From: Adiantum capillus-veneris
Taxonomy: Eukaryota > Streptophyta > Polypodiopsida > Polypodiales > Pteridaceae
Reading direction: 5' to 3'
Length of the DNA stretch: 58,000 bases
Assembly: GCA_014529385.2 (NCBI GenBank)
Contig: CM043942.1
Span: 54,750,647-54,808,646, forward strand
How positions within the stretch are numbered: the stretch's first letter is position 1; each line of letters begins with the position of its first letter. Positions 1 to 9,517 of this stretch are shown in pieces. A model generated the notes under the pieces. That model was not told where the DNA came from. It saw only the letters and a program-made list of their open reading frames with translations, and searched no databases. Both the position numbers and the translations under genes were made by a program.

Positions 1-688
1 TCTAACACATCAACGGCAGCTCGCAAAAGAAGAACAAGTGTCAGTGTTTGAAGGAGAATTACAGGATCGGGAACAGCAAAACAGAATAGTAGACAGCAAG
101 CCAAAGTGGAGGCGTCAATGGCTCTTGGATCATCCTAATAACCTGATCCACTTAGTCAACGCACCGCCTGAGCTGAGGAATGACATAACTTTTTGCCCAA
201 CTCCCTGAACATACACCTACAGCCAACATAAAGCACTACAAAGCAGAAATCCGACATGGCTAAATTATCCAGTATTGCCAGGGCCTGCAGAGGGAGAGAG
301 AATATCCGGTTCTTACATGGTGAAAACCCTTCAGGGCGCCATTGCAGAATTCGGAGGCTCTCCCGACCTATCCTGCAAGATGCTATGTAAAATAGCTCGA
401 ACCTTTTTGGCCTGTCTCACAGTCTTCTCAGAAAGCTGGACTTCAGAGTATATGGATACCGAAAGAAGCATCTCATAGCTGTCATACAATCTAAGTGGGC
501 CACCCACAGAGCCAGTATTGTATGCCTATTTCAGACGGCTAATGTTTCTGCCAAGATACCATCTCCAAACCTTCGAAGAAGCATTTTACACAGGCTTCTT
601 CATGTACAAGTCCAAAATTTTTGGCCCATTAATGGCAAGCGAGTCTATGCGATATGATGCGTTTCTACATCAAATCAACCAAGAAGGA
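1..688 (+). pseudogene. Accessory 3' ORF of an LTR retrotransposon, partial (copy A)
   Basis: One reading frame stays open from base 2 to the TGA at 686-688 except for in-frame stops at about 206-208 (TGA) and 476-478 (TAG). The protein matches the reading frames at 44841-45919 along its whole length. Shared points include F-x-G-x-I/L-x-D, I-V-D-S-x-P-K-x4-W, a W-L-N-Y-P block, K-T-L-x-G-A-I, D-L-S-C-x-M-L-x-K-I, R-L-M-F-L-P and I-F-G-P. It ends about 50 bases before a polypurine tract and an LTR, so it is the last ORF of a sense retrotransposon whose 5' part lies off the window. I know of no domain family for it; it is not gag, protease, RT, RNase H or integrase. Its function is unknown. The conservation between diverged elements suggests it was once selected, but this copy is broken. 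Confidence 0.7.
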
Positions 689-738
689 TGACAACGACAC
701 TGAAGACAAAGACGATCATGTCATGGTAGACATGAATT

Positions 739-751
739 AGGAGGGGGGGAG
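739..751 (+). other. Polypurine tract
   Basis: A purine run (AGGAGGGGGGGAG) directly precedes TGTTGGAGCC. This is the normal arrangement of the plus-strand primer at the 3' LTR of a retrotransposon. The same layout is seen at 46007-46019. Confidence 0.75.
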
Positions 752-1680
752 TGTTGGAGCCCATTTTTCCAACTGTTGTAATGAGGCCATCTTGTAAAGC
801 ATATCAAATTCCCATTTTATGTCAAAGACGTTTTATCATTTTGATCCATTTGTCTGGGTCATGTAAAGATTAATCAGTTAGTCAGTACTCAGATTTGTTC
901 CCACTTTGTAATAATGAGTAAGAGAATCCCATGTACATTTTTGAGCTAAGGTGACTAAAGTATAAAAGTCACCTTAGAATCATTTTGCAATAACATTGTT
1001 TTTTAATATTAATCCTATGTCGTACGAGTCTGAGAGAGAGAGAGAGAGAGAGATTCTTATCCTCTTCGCTAGGCATTCTCCCTCATTGAATTCACGACGT
1101 GACTACACCATCGTGGTAGTCTCTCCGAGAGCTACGCGCCCACGCCACGCATTCACATTTTTGAGCTGTTCGCGATCGATCCTTCCTCGAGCTTGTTTTG
1201 TTTGTAAGTAGCACAAACAATGTCTGTTTTCAACAATCAAGTGCTTTATGGAATGAGAAAGAGATTAGCTACACATAGATACTCATGAACTTAAGTTTCG
1301 CCCACTTTTGGATTATGACCTGTTAGTCTATCGCGACTGTATTCGAGATAACTAGGGTTCAAATCTGGTGAGATTAGACTTATAGGTAAGTATATCGTAG
1401 TGAGAGGATGGTGCCTACAAGGTTTGATGCGATTCCGAGTTCATTGGAAGTGTAAACGGTGTTGTGAGCGGTTAGGGATAGAGTGGGTTGCATTCTTCCA
1501 GGGTTAGTGATTGATGCATCATAAAAGTGTGTATGTGTAGATTGGTCTCAGCCTGACAAGATAACGAGATTTCCTATGTGCACCTACCGGTTAGTCGTGT
1601 CATCGGATGATAAGTATGTTGTCTGTGTCGTGCTTGTGAGTATGAACAGGGGAGTAGTTAAGCCCTAAAACATCGGGATT
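752..1680 (+). mobile_element. 3' LTR of retrotransposon A (right end uncertain)
   Basis: It starts with TG right after the polypurine tract. A TATA-like box (TATAAAAG, 961-968) is followed by a transcript-leader-like region with a GA run at 1032-1053 and the block GACTACACCAT at 1101-1111. That block recurs at 46356-46366 in the LTR of the other aORF-bearing element, and further scattered similarity (ATGACCT, ATGCACCTAC-like) reaches about 1590. No second LTR or PBS was found, so the 3' edge is set only by the start of the antisense gypsy fragment at 1690. Confidence 0.6.
1032..1053 (+). repeat. (GA)n microsatellite in the LTR
   Basis: About 11 GA units lie downstream of the LTR TATA-like box, so they would be transcribed if the LTR were active. 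Confidence 0.9.
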
Positions 1681-1689
1681 TGCAAACAA

Positions 1690-3060
1690 CTAGTGGTCAC
1701 GCAATAACTCAAAGACAATATGCAGGTGATTTTTGTGTTCATGCTCATCATGCCTAAAAATCAAAATGTCATCAAAGAACACAATAACAAAGTCTTGATA
1801 ATCAAGAAATATTTTGTTCATCATCCTAGCAAATGTGGCAGGTGCATTTGTGAGACCAAACGGTAAAACAATAAACTCATAATGACCAGACTGGGTACGA
1901 AATGCAGTTTTAAAAATATCATTAGGGTGCATACGGATCTGATGGTATCCTGATTTCAAGTCAATTTTGCTAAACAGTTTGGCTCCTCGTAAGCGATCTA
2001 GGAGATCGTCTATACGTGGGATGGGATAGCGGTTTTTGACAGTAACCTTGTTTAATGCACGGTAGTCTATGCACATGCGAAAAGTTTTGTTTTTCTTTTG
2101 GACTAGGAGAACTGGTGCACCAAAAGGGGATGCACTAGGACGGATGAGGCCCTTATCTAGGAGTTCGGTGATTTGTTTTTGGATTTCTTATTGGTGCAAG
2201 GGACTGTGTCTATATGGTGCTCTGTGTGGAGGTTGTGAGCCTGGAAAAATTTCAATTTTATGATCTAATTCACCACGAGAGGGTGGGAGGTGAGGGGGGT
2301 AATCATCCACAAAGCAATCATTATACTGTGAGAGGAAACCTTACGTGTGTGAGAGAAAGATGATTGTGTGTGCTCCACTTCAGTAACAAATATCATGTAT
2401 GCTTTGTCATCCTTTCGTAGTGCACGTTTTGCTTGTGTGTGGGATATCAAGGGAAACATAGCAAGTGATGCAGCAGTAGAAAGTGAAATAGATTTGCCAT
2501 TGAAAGTGAAATTCATTATGTGTGTGCGATAGTCAATTTGTGGATTATGTTAGTGTCGAAATGGCATGCCCAAAATGATATCGGTGGATTGCAATGGTGC
2601 AATTAAAAAATCACGTTGTTCTGTGTAATCACCAATGGTAATTGTGAGAGATTTAATTTCACGTGTGCCATTGTACTTAGTTCCTTGAAAAGCACATTTA
2701 ACTTTGTATGCAGATGGTGTGGTGGTTAAATTCAATTTTCTTACCAATTTTTCAGAAATAAAGTCGTGTGAACTACCATCATCATGTAAAATAGACACGC
2801 TTGAATCTTGAATTTTTTCTATTTGACGGAGCAAGGCATGAATTGAAATTGGCTTACCTGGTAGGTGAGGTGGTGTTGCAGCTGTCCAATCAGCCATGTC
2901 ATCGTCTAGGGGTTCTGATGCATCTTCGATGTTGTGTATGCGAGCTGTGGGTTGGCAAGGTCTGGGTGGCCGATTGTTGGTGCAGTTGGCTTCAACATGA
3001 CCGTATTGGCGGCATTTGAAGCACCGAACACCATTACGACATGCTGGGGAATTGGGATAT
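1690..3060 (-). pseudogene. Ty3/gypsy gag-protease-RT fragment
   Basis: Read on the minus strand, the domains run in normal order. A gag zinc knuckle (C-x2-C-x4-H-x4-C, CFKCRQYGHVEANC) sits at about 2982-3023. A retropepsin follows near 2790, with DDGSSHDFIS in place of D-S/T-G-A, and a later I-I-L-G-M-P flap-side motif. Then come a linker with NPQIDYRT and RT from about 2270 to 1690 ([36 protein letters not shown], and FFDDILIF at the YVDD site). The catalytic Asp pair is kept although Tyr-Val is replaced. The RT is cut after the palm; RNase H and integrase are absent. An in-frame stop near 2190 and a frame change near 2530 break it. It is a clear gypsy element, chromovirus-like by motif, and not functional. 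Confidence 0.88.
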
Positions 3061-3654
3061 GTGTTTGAAATTTGAGGTGCAGTTGCAGTGAAAACACGGG
3101 AATGGTGATGATGCAGTATGCCTCTGCAATATATTCGCGCACAGAGTTGTTCCTCTTCTTTTGATTGAGCCTAAACCTCACGCTCTTTTTTCACGATAAT
3201 TGTGTCGCCTATGTCAAGGAGGTAGCACCAATTGTTAACAGAGAATCCCGATTCTTCTAATTACTTCCTCAAAACTCCACCATTCAAAAAATCTTGTTCA
3301 ATGTCTCCTGTTTCTTTAAATCTCTATGCATAGACTAAGTATTATAATTATATATGGGGGATGCTTAATACATTGTAAGTAAACGCTTAAACAAGTTAAT
3401 TCTATTGAGTTTCATACTTAATTATTCTTCAATCATCTTTTAATTCCATGATAATTCGTGTTGATTATTTTATTTATTTTAAACTTCAAGCAAGGTTTGT
3501 TTTAATTGAATTATATAACGATGTTTAGACACTTGTCGAAATAAAAAATTGATACCAATGATACTAATAAGATAAGTAAGGCAAACTTAGCTGTGGGATT
3601 GATTGGTCATGAATCTCTCGCATGCTCGTATCTAGCACTATCAAGAGCATTTTA
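3061..3654. other. AT-rich remains between antisense gag and PBS
   Basis: The gag capsid region would be expected here on the minus strand, but only about 600 AT-rich bases are present and I see no gag capsid motif. The element is probably internally deleted or badly decayed. Confidence 0.4.
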
Positions 3655-3671
3655 ATCTGGCTCTGATACCA
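3655..3671 (-). other. Primer binding site, initiator tRNA-Met type
   Basis: The minus strand reads TGGTATCAGAGCCAGAT, the usual plant retrotransposon primer site complementary to initiator tRNA-Met. One base separates it from an LTR end TCTGTAGCA. It belongs to the antisense gypsy element. Confidence 0.85.
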
Positions 3672-3672
3672 C

Positions 3673-4110
3673 TGCTACAGACGGGGGCGTGGCTGCCCTG
3701 CAAAATACTCAAAAGAACACGCTGCAATCCATGAAAAAGCACAAATCAACATACCTCGAATCACACAACGCATAATCCAAGTTGTACACGAGCAGAGACA
3801 GAAAGAGAGTGTGATAGAACGAGAGAGCACGTGTAGGCGCACCACCTAGAGCAGAGTGCTACGCCGGCATGGCAAGAGAGAAGAGAAGAATAACACAGAC
3901 ACTGGGTACAATCTCCCCCCGTGCAAGAGTGACCATGTCCCTCTTGCACGTATTTAATTTATAGAGAAGTTCATGCTCAAAATTGAGTTACATCCAATTC
4001 ACACTTGGGCATAAAATAGTCATGGCTCATAAAGAGCTCAATGTAACAATTAATAGCTGTCTACATCTCAACTTATAACTAAACCATAAATACTAAGGCT
4101 TGCCACAGAA
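3673..4110 (-). mobile_element. 5' LTR of the antisense gypsy element (distal edge uncertain)
   Basis: The LTR edge next to the PBS is at 3673 (TGCTACAGAC on the plus strand). A minus-strand TATA-like box (CTATAAAT) lies at 3957-3964, about 280 bases from the PBS, as expected for U3/R. I could not find the matching 3' LTR, so the outer edge near 4110 is a guess. Confidence 0.55.
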
Positions 4111-4517
4111 ATCCACTGGTGGCAATTTTATTCCAAATAACTGCTATCGCTTTATTGTCCAGCACGTGCCAATCACTGATCTGCTCACACAACACCCAGC
4201 AAGTGATCATATTCCACAATTCAAATCAACATTGCAATGCTTCATCAGAATATCAAATATTTCACAAATATATCATCAAAATATCAATTCCATTACATTC
4301 TTGGACGTAGTGTGATCTAAAAAAATTCAATTTTCTATGTGCTCAAGATGGCATTCTTATCAAGTAAAGATTGGTGAAGGCATAACCGAGGTGTATCCAT
4401 TGGAGTGTACATTTGTTGGGGTGTCCATGGTAGCTTCTTCATCACCTTGGTCTTCCCAGTCCACTATGAGCTCCACAGAGGGTATTAAAGTAACAGCATC
4501 TCAAGTGAATAGCCCAA

Positions 4518-4800
4518 TGTGATCCCAATATTTATTTTGGCTTTAGGTATTTATTTTACTTATTTGTCAATTCTTGGGTGGGGCAATTTGAGAAGGTGCG
4601 TATATAAGCACCACCTTGCCCCCATTGTAAATCATCAATTCATTGCCAAGGTTGGTTGGTTCACCAGTATTTCTCTCTGTTTCCCTTTCTCGTGTGTTCT
4701 CCCATTGTTTTATGCTTCCGCATCGTTGACTTTGACAGACGCCACCCTCTATTCTGTGAGTCGGGAATGTAGTACCCCTACGTTTGAGCAAATGATTCTC
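4518..4800 (+). promoter_or_regulatory. LTR-like promoter segment
   Basis: A TATA box (TATATAAG, 4601-4608) sits in GGTGCGTATATAAGCACC, itself a short inverted repeat around the box, followed by a pyrimidine-rich leader. The pattern resembles an LTR U3/R, perhaps a solo LTR beginning TGTGATCCC. No paired LTR or downstream gene was found. Confidence 0.35.
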
Positions 4801-4889
4801 TGCCAACACCTCCCCTCCACACTATCTCGCACGGGCAGCTTCAAATGGGATCCACGGTTGAGGTGATTCGGACCGCTAGATGCACATTT

Positions 4890-4961
4890 GTAAATTCGGG
4901 ACATTTGGTAAAATCGGGGAGAAAAGTAAATTCGGGTAGGCTTGTGAATTCGGGGCGGTCC
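4890..4961 (+). repeat. 18-bp tandem array, four units
   Basis: Units start at 4890, 4908, 4926 and 4944, exactly 18 bases apart, each beginning GTAAATTCGGG or a one- to two-base variant, followed by a variable 7-base tail. In a CACTA-like element these would sit where transposase-binding subterminal repeats lie. Confidence 0.8.
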
Positions 4962-4971
4962 GCACCCATAT

Positions 4972-5024
4972 CTTGAACCCGCGACCTCCCCACTACGAGC
5001 CATGAGCACTAACCACTACGCCCG
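4972..5024 (-). repeat. tRNA-like segment (SINE-head-like)
   Basis: On the minus strand there is an A-box-like TAGTGGTTAGTGC near 5008-5020 and a B-box-like GGGTTCAAG near 4973-4981, about 30 bases apart, as in a pol III promoter of tRNA or tRNA-derived SINE. The acceptor and anticodon stems do not fold cleanly, so it is not called as a tRNA gene. Confidence 0.4.
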
Positions 5025-5066
5025 CATGCGTTCGTTGAAATATAGGTGATTCTAGTATGTCATATT

Positions 5067-5156
5067 GTAAATGTGGACCGAGTAGTAAATTCGGGGCAAA
5101 TTTGTAAATTCTGGCAGACTAGTAAATTCGGAAAAAATGTCGAATCTGACGGTCCA
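5067..5156 (+). repeat. Second 18-bp tandem array, about five units
   Basis: Units start near 5067, 5085, 5104, 5122 and 5139 with the same GTAAATTCGG core and the same orientation as the array at 4890-4961. Both arrays end in CGGTCC. Confidence 0.75.
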
Positions 5157-5237
5157 CGATTGGCGCGCCCTACGTTTTCCTCCTCCACCATTGATCCCAT
5201 TTGACCATGCCCGTGTGATATAGTGATGAGGCCCCCC

Positions 5238-5285
5238 CCACAAGCTCTCTGTCACCACCTTCCACAAGCTCTCTATCACCACCTT
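5238..5285 (+). repeat. 24-bp direct tandem repeat
   Basis: Two 24-base copies of CCACAAGCTCTCT(G/A)TCACC plus ACCTT lie back to back with one mismatch, just outside the CACTA-like element. Confidence 0.85.
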
Positions 5286-5339
5286 TTCAGCGAGGAATAC
5301 AGAGATTGCAGATTGAACTTAGATCAGTGGTGTGCAATC

Positions 5340-5356
5340 GCTGGAGTCGAACCAGC
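5340..5356 (-). repeat. tRNA T-arm-like hairpin with perfect B box
   Basis: The minus strand reads GCTGG-TTCGACT-CCAGC, a perfect five-pair stem with a seven-base T loop, and contains the B box GGTTCGACTCC. Upstream bases do not give a convincing D arm, anticodon arm or acceptor partner. It is probably a remnant of a tRNA gene or tRNA-derived SINE. Confidence 0.45.
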
Positions 5357-5670
5357 ACGCTAACGTTCATTGGATGCCAAAAATGTAGAAAACCAAATTA
5401 AAAATTACCATCGCCTCTTGTGAACAAGGGGGAGGCGGCACTTGAAAAAGAGAACGGGTGTCGTCGGCTTCGTCTTGAATCCGCCCTAAAAATCGATACT
5501 TACAAAGATGCTATTGCATCTAATTTTTCAACACTCAACTATCTCTACTTCTTCCTCTGTGCAAAGCATGCCTCACCTAGCCCCCCTTGGAAGGTATGCC
5601 ATGGCGCTGCTGCAATTTCCTAAGCACTCATCCCCTCGCAAATTGCTGATTGTTTGTCCTCAAGGTGGAC

Positions 5671-5672
<2 letters not shown>

Positions 5673-5764
<92 letters not shown>
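5673..5764 (+). repeat. Long (GA)n microsatellite
   Basis: An uninterrupted run of about 46 GA units, the longest in the window. Confidence 0.97.
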
Positions 5765-5767
<3 letters not shown>

Positions 5768-6488
5768 GAAAATGAAATAAAATGTTATATTAACGTCTTC
5801 AAAAGGCCAAAGTGACCTATGGGACAGAAAGTTACAATGTGGTGGATCTGATACAAAGTCAGAGTAACAAGATGACAAAATGACAGAATGACAAAATGAC
5901 AAAATAAAATACTATGGAATCCTAAACTTCTAGGTGTGGACGCTTAGCAGCTAAACAACTAGCTGGGATAGCTAGATCACATGAGATCCAGCATTGGTAC
6001 TGGTGGATCTCATCAATCTCCTCCATGGTCAATAGTCTGGCTGGGCGTCGTGCATGTCGAGCCAAAGTGACCCGAAACCTCTTATGCAACCTCCATCGAT
6101 GCTGTGTAGTCCTCCGCAGTCATGGGTGTCTGGATCTCCCCAGCTCAGTCGCTCGATCGATCAGTATGCCTCTGGTGTAAAACGACGAGCTCTGCTGTGG
6201 TAGTAACTCCTTCGGGTGTCCAGTGGTAGCTCTAAAGAAGTATGTGATCTGTCTCTAAGACTGGCTAGCCTCTCCTCTCATCAGGCTCTCTCTGTGTCTG
6301 TGCAGCTCGAGCAAGAACAAACCCAGGCATCTCTAATCCTCGTACCGCATGACTCTAGAGAATGGTCCAAATCCCTCTCGAAAAAAGCAATAAGCGGCCT
6401 CGTATCTCGTAGTAGACGGGGCAGTGGCATGTGTAGTGCAACTCTGTCTCAGGCTCGATGTCACACAAGGGCATGTCCTGGCCTCTGC

Positions 6489-6490
<2 letters not shown>

Positions 6491-6519
<29 letters not shown>
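6491..6519 (+). repeat. (GA)n microsatellite
   Basis: About 14 GA units in a row. Confidence 0.93.
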
Positions 6520-6691
6520 CACACAAGCAGGACACAGATTGATTCAATTTTAGTTTCATTCTAGATTGACTGCTGCCATGTTAGCTTGCATGTCCACCCC
6601 TTCAATTTCCCTTTCCATCGCATCATGGATTCTCCCCTCTTGCAAGAAGGCTGGTGCATAGATTGTAGTTCTCATCGGGATGGGCGCGCAT

Positions 6692-6712
6692 GTGAGAGAG
6701 AGAGAGAGAGAG
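6692..6712 (+). repeat. (GA)n microsatellite
   Basis: About ten GA units in a row. Confidence 0.9.
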
Positions 6713-6815
6713 ACCGCTATGAGATCTCATTTTTTCAATGAAAGAAGACAGAGAATTTAAGAAGATTCTCTTCTCTTTTATTTTTCAAAATGGATATTTC
6801 CTACTCAATTATACC

Positions 6816-6944
6816 CTAAGTAAATATAATGCTAAAAGATTTACTTAAGGAACATACTCTAAGTAAATATAATGCTAAAAGGTTTACTTAAGGTACATAT
6901 CCTAAGCAAATATAATGCTAAAAGGTTTATTTAGTGTACATACA
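6816..6944 (+). repeat. 43-bp tandem repeat, three copies
   Basis: Copies begin at 6816, 6859 and 6902 with CTAAGTAAATATAATGCT or a close variant. Each unit has inverted arms, TAAGTAAA near its start and TTTACTTA near its end, so each could fold by itself. An inverted relative of the unit appears at about 7240-7325. Confidence 0.75.
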
Positions 6945-7051
6945 GGTAGGTTTTCAAAGAAATCTATGTAGGAAATTGCCTACATAGATTCCAAGGAATC
7001 TTGAAAGTAATAAGTCATTTTTGAAACCTACTTGTATGTACCCTAAGTAAA
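6926..7051. mobile_element. Foldback (MITE-like) element
   Basis: The ends are inverted repeats of 29 bases with about four mismatches (left TTTATTTAGTGTACATACAG; right ending CTTGTATGTACCCTAAGTAAA). The centre holds a perfect 12-bp hairpin, AATCTATGTAGG / CCTACATAGATT (6961-6972 and 6979-6990), followed by GATTCCAAGGAATC. The whole 126 bases could form a near-complete foldback. No target-site duplication could be assigned because the flanks are related repeats. Confidence 0.65.
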
Positions 7052-7084
7052 AGGTCATTCTAATAGTTTTTTTTTTTTTAATCA

Positions 7085-7330
7085 TCACTACCAAGATTCC
7101 TGGGAATCGATGTAGGTGATTTCCTACATAAATTTTGTTCCAAACCTACTAGTATATACCCTAAGTAAACCTTTTGCAAGCATCTTTTCAGATTCCATTT
7201 AATTCACCTGCTTTCGAAAATTGACTGGGCCTATTAGTATATACCCTCAGTAAACCTTTTAGCATTATATTTATTTAGGTCACATATCATAAGTAAATAT
7301 AATACTAAAAAGTTTACTTAAGATACATAC
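7085..7330. mobile_element. Inverted partial copies of the foldback element and 43-bp unit
   Basis: 7090-7168 is the reverse complement of the left half of the element at 6926-7051: GATTCC..GGAATC, the ATGTAGG/CCTACAT hairpin, then AACCTACTAGTATATACCCT. The 7240-7325 part repeats the TAAACCTTTTAGCATTATA block in both orientations. Together with 6816-7051 this makes a large nested inverted repeat. Confidence 0.6.
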
Positions 7331-7622
7331 TTGAGCCATGGACAACCACTATTCTTGAGAGATACCCTTTCCCAAGGGCCTATGCAAAAATTACACAATT
7401 TGTAAATTTGTGAAATTTTAATACACAACAAAGTTGAAAAAGCGTTTACAAAGGGGAGGAGTTATCGGCGTCCGGCTTAGCATGGAGTTTAAGTGATGAA
7501 CCAGACGGCATCAAGAGGCACCTAGCAACTAGTGCTACCTCTAAATGGGGGGTATGAATAAAAGCGTACCCCAAAAAATGACCAAGTGGAGGGTGAATAT
7601 ATGTGTACACAGCATTGCGGGA

Positions 7623-7665
<43 letters not shown>

Positions 7666-7900
7666 GAGTGTGCACAGACATAGAAGAATGAAAAAAGAGA
7701 ATCTTTACATGCTCCATCTAAATGAAATAGGCAACCATAAATTAATGCAATAACAGAATATGGGTATACCATAACATCAAAAATGTAAATGACTAGTAGA
7801 GCACTGGACCCTATGTAGCGATCAACCGGTTCACCCATCCACCTCCTCTCTACCATAGACAGAGAGAATTTTACTTTGTCAAGAGCCAGCTAGAACACCT
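7331..7900. other. Unassigned interval
   Basis: No domain, repeat pair or promoter was recognised except the (GA)n run at 7629-7661. A reading frame on the minus strand through the GA run is a microsatellite by-product. Confidence 0.4.
7629..7661 (+). repeat. (GA)n microsatellite
   Basis: About 16 GA units in a row. Confidence 0.93.
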
Positions 7901-8361
7901 TATAGATGGTGGGAACAACTAATTACAAAGGCCATTTTTACTGTGATAACTGATACAATGCACAGTAGTCAGAGGTCCAACCCGGTGGCTATAAATAGGA
8001 CCCACTATTCATTTCGCGGGATCTCTCTCTCGATATCTCTTCTAGAGTTCTTTATGCTCTTGTATCTTTGTAACCCTAGTTGAGCTCGGAACAGACTTGG
8101 CTCACACTGTTGTATTGGCTTACACTAACCCTAAAATATATTCAAGTTCCAGTCTCCAGTTTTAGTGTTTAATCTCAGTTTCTAGTTCAGTCTATATTTC
8201 AGTTCCAATCTTACATTTCATTCCAGTCTTGTCTAATCTAAAGTCTTTGTCTGATCTGAATAACTCTAACTGACCAGCCTGGAATAGCTGTCATAAGGGT
8301 TCATTCTGGCGCGATCACGGTGGTTTGAGCTAAGTTGATCTTGACAAATGAATTATCTCAC
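7900..8361 (+). mobile_element. LTR of a gypsy-type element (left edge uncertain)
   Basis: A TATA box (CTATAAATAGG, 7989-7999) is followed by a pyrimidine-rich leader, an end in CTCACA and, at about 8363-8375, TTTGGTGTTAGAG. The last resembles a diverged initiator tRNA-Met primer site (TGGTATCAGAGC). A gag reading frame starts 30 bases later, so this is best read as a 5' LTR. Confidence 0.55.
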
Positions 8362-8391
8362 ATTTGGTGTTAGAGTTTCCAGATATTGACA

Positions 8392-9310
8392 ATGCCGTCC
8401 ACACAGTTTCACGCGGCAGAAGGCTAGCTACCAAATTCATGGATAATCCGGACTGTGTCAACCCAATCCCAAAAGTGTGAGCGAGGCTTTGATTGTGAGA
8501 GAGAACCCAGAAATGACATAGATGGATCAAGGGATTCTCAACATTCTACTCATTCCAGGCATAGACGTATAGAGAGAGCGAAAAGACGGACCCGGTCTCA
8601 TGGATCTCAGCGAAGCCGAAAACCCACTAAGGAAAGCGAGGGCAGTAAGCGAAGTTATCGGTCAGCAAGACATAAATCAACAAAGCAAGCTGAAGAGGAC
8701 ACAATGACTCAGATCTAGGATAACAAGGACTAGAAATCTGATACAGATCATTACACAAAAATAAGATCCAAAGATAGAAAGCCAGCTCACCTTCAACTTT
8801 CAAAGGAGGCAAGAAAGATGACCGAGATGTACACATCCAAGCTTTTGAATAGTATGTTGAACTCAAGGACATAGATGAGGACGAATGGGGGGAATATTTT
8901 CCTCACACACTAAAGGAGACAGGTAGAAAATGGTACTACCACTATCCAGCTTGCCAACTTAGATCCTACCATAAATTGCTTAAAGCTTTTCACTTGGAGT
9001 ATTCAGATAATAGGGGTGATGAGGATATAATGTGCAAACTGGATAAGATCAAGCAAGGCAAGTTGTCGGCCAGAAGCTATGTAGAAAAGATTAAGGAATT
9101 GACCAGATAATTGTAAGAGCTTCCATCAGAGAAAAGGATGCAAGCCTAGTTCCTTAATGGTTTCAAAAGCAAGAAGTTAGGGGAACATGAGGTTCCAGCA
9201 CCCACATAACAAATTTAATATCTAATTCAAAGGGCATTGAAGTTGGAACAACAAGCCAAAAAGGAGAAGAGCCACAAGAGAAGACAATTTGTTACCATAT
9301 ACATGTGGTA
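8392..9310 (+). pseudogene. Ty3/gypsy gag, degraded
   Basis: The ATG at 8392 opens a frame with an Arg/Ser/Lys-rich segment (8455-8718), after one stop near 8425. A second frame from about 8848 carries a recognisable retrotransposon gag (capsid) pattern: W-G-E-Y-F, R-K-W-Y-Y, a run around L-L-K-A-F-H-L-E-Y, then K-I-K-Q-G-K-L-S-A and Y-V-E-K-I-K-E-L. Stops follow in and after this block (about 8848 and 9106-9115). No zinc knuckle, protease or RT follows before the next LTR at 9315, so the element is truncated. Gag would form the cytoplasmic particle. The basic N-terminus may have bound RNA. Confidence 0.7.
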
Positions 9311-9314
9311 GTGA

Positions 9315-9516
9315 TGTGTGTGAACACGTTAGGACCGTTGGGGCATTTTTTCCCTCTTTAGGAGGTTTTTTCCCCCGTGCATTGTATATATGCCCATCAC
9401 TCTAGGGCTATCTATCTTTCCATTGCACACTAAGTAACACACTCTCAGTTGTGTGCCTTGAGCTTCCTTCATTTTCTCCAAGCTGTGTGCGTTTCTCTGC
9501 AACCCTAATTCCAACA
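9315..9516 (+). mobile_element. 5' LTR of a Ty1/copia element
   Basis: The 202-base LTR starts TGTGTGTGAACACG and ends CCAACA. It has a TATA-like box (GTATATATG, 9384-9392) and a GTTTTTTCCCCC segment that also appears in the copia LTR at 49318-49593. It is directly followed by a primer site. Confidence 0.75.
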
Positions 9517-9517
9517 A

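Larger units (their letters stand above)
4820..5225. mobile_element. Small CACTA-like DNA element with terminal inverted repeats
   Basis: The left end begins CACTATCTCGCACGGGCA and the right end closes with the complement of CACTATATCACACGGGCA; the inverted match continues through TCAAATGGGATC, about 33 bases with roughly five mismatches. CACTA...TAGTG ends are the hallmark of the CACTA (EnSpm) superfamily, whose members also carry subterminal repeats. Here two arrays of an 18-bp GTAAATTCGGG-type unit occupy 4890-4961 and 5067-5156. At 406 bases with no coding capacity it would be non-autonomous. The flanking triplets (CCA and ATG) do not match, so the 3-bp target duplication is not confirmed. 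Confidence 0.55.
5765..6815. other. Unassigned interval with small repeats
   Basis: No coding signature was recognised. It contains a short 9-bp repeat (ATGACAAAA-like, about four copies, 5872-5905) and two GA runs listed separately. The middle part (5930-6480) is more GC-balanced, but its reading frames show no recognisable domain. Confidence 0.4.

Noticed and set aside
1690-3060. Endogenous pararetrovirus (caulimovirus-like) origin
   Set aside because: The PBS, LTR and gag-PR-RT order fit a Ty3/gypsy retrotransposon; no movement protein or coat motif is seen.
4519-4866. 115-codon hydrophobic frame
   Set aside because: It overlaps a TATA-bearing LTR-like region and the CACTA-like end. The hydrophobic stretch looks like chance translation of T-rich sequence.
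5660-5902. Open frames of repeating Ser-Leu or Arg-Glu
   Set aside because: They are translations of the (GA)n tract and not genes. The same holds at 6216-6542, 7446-7856, 23499-23817 and 32546-32815.
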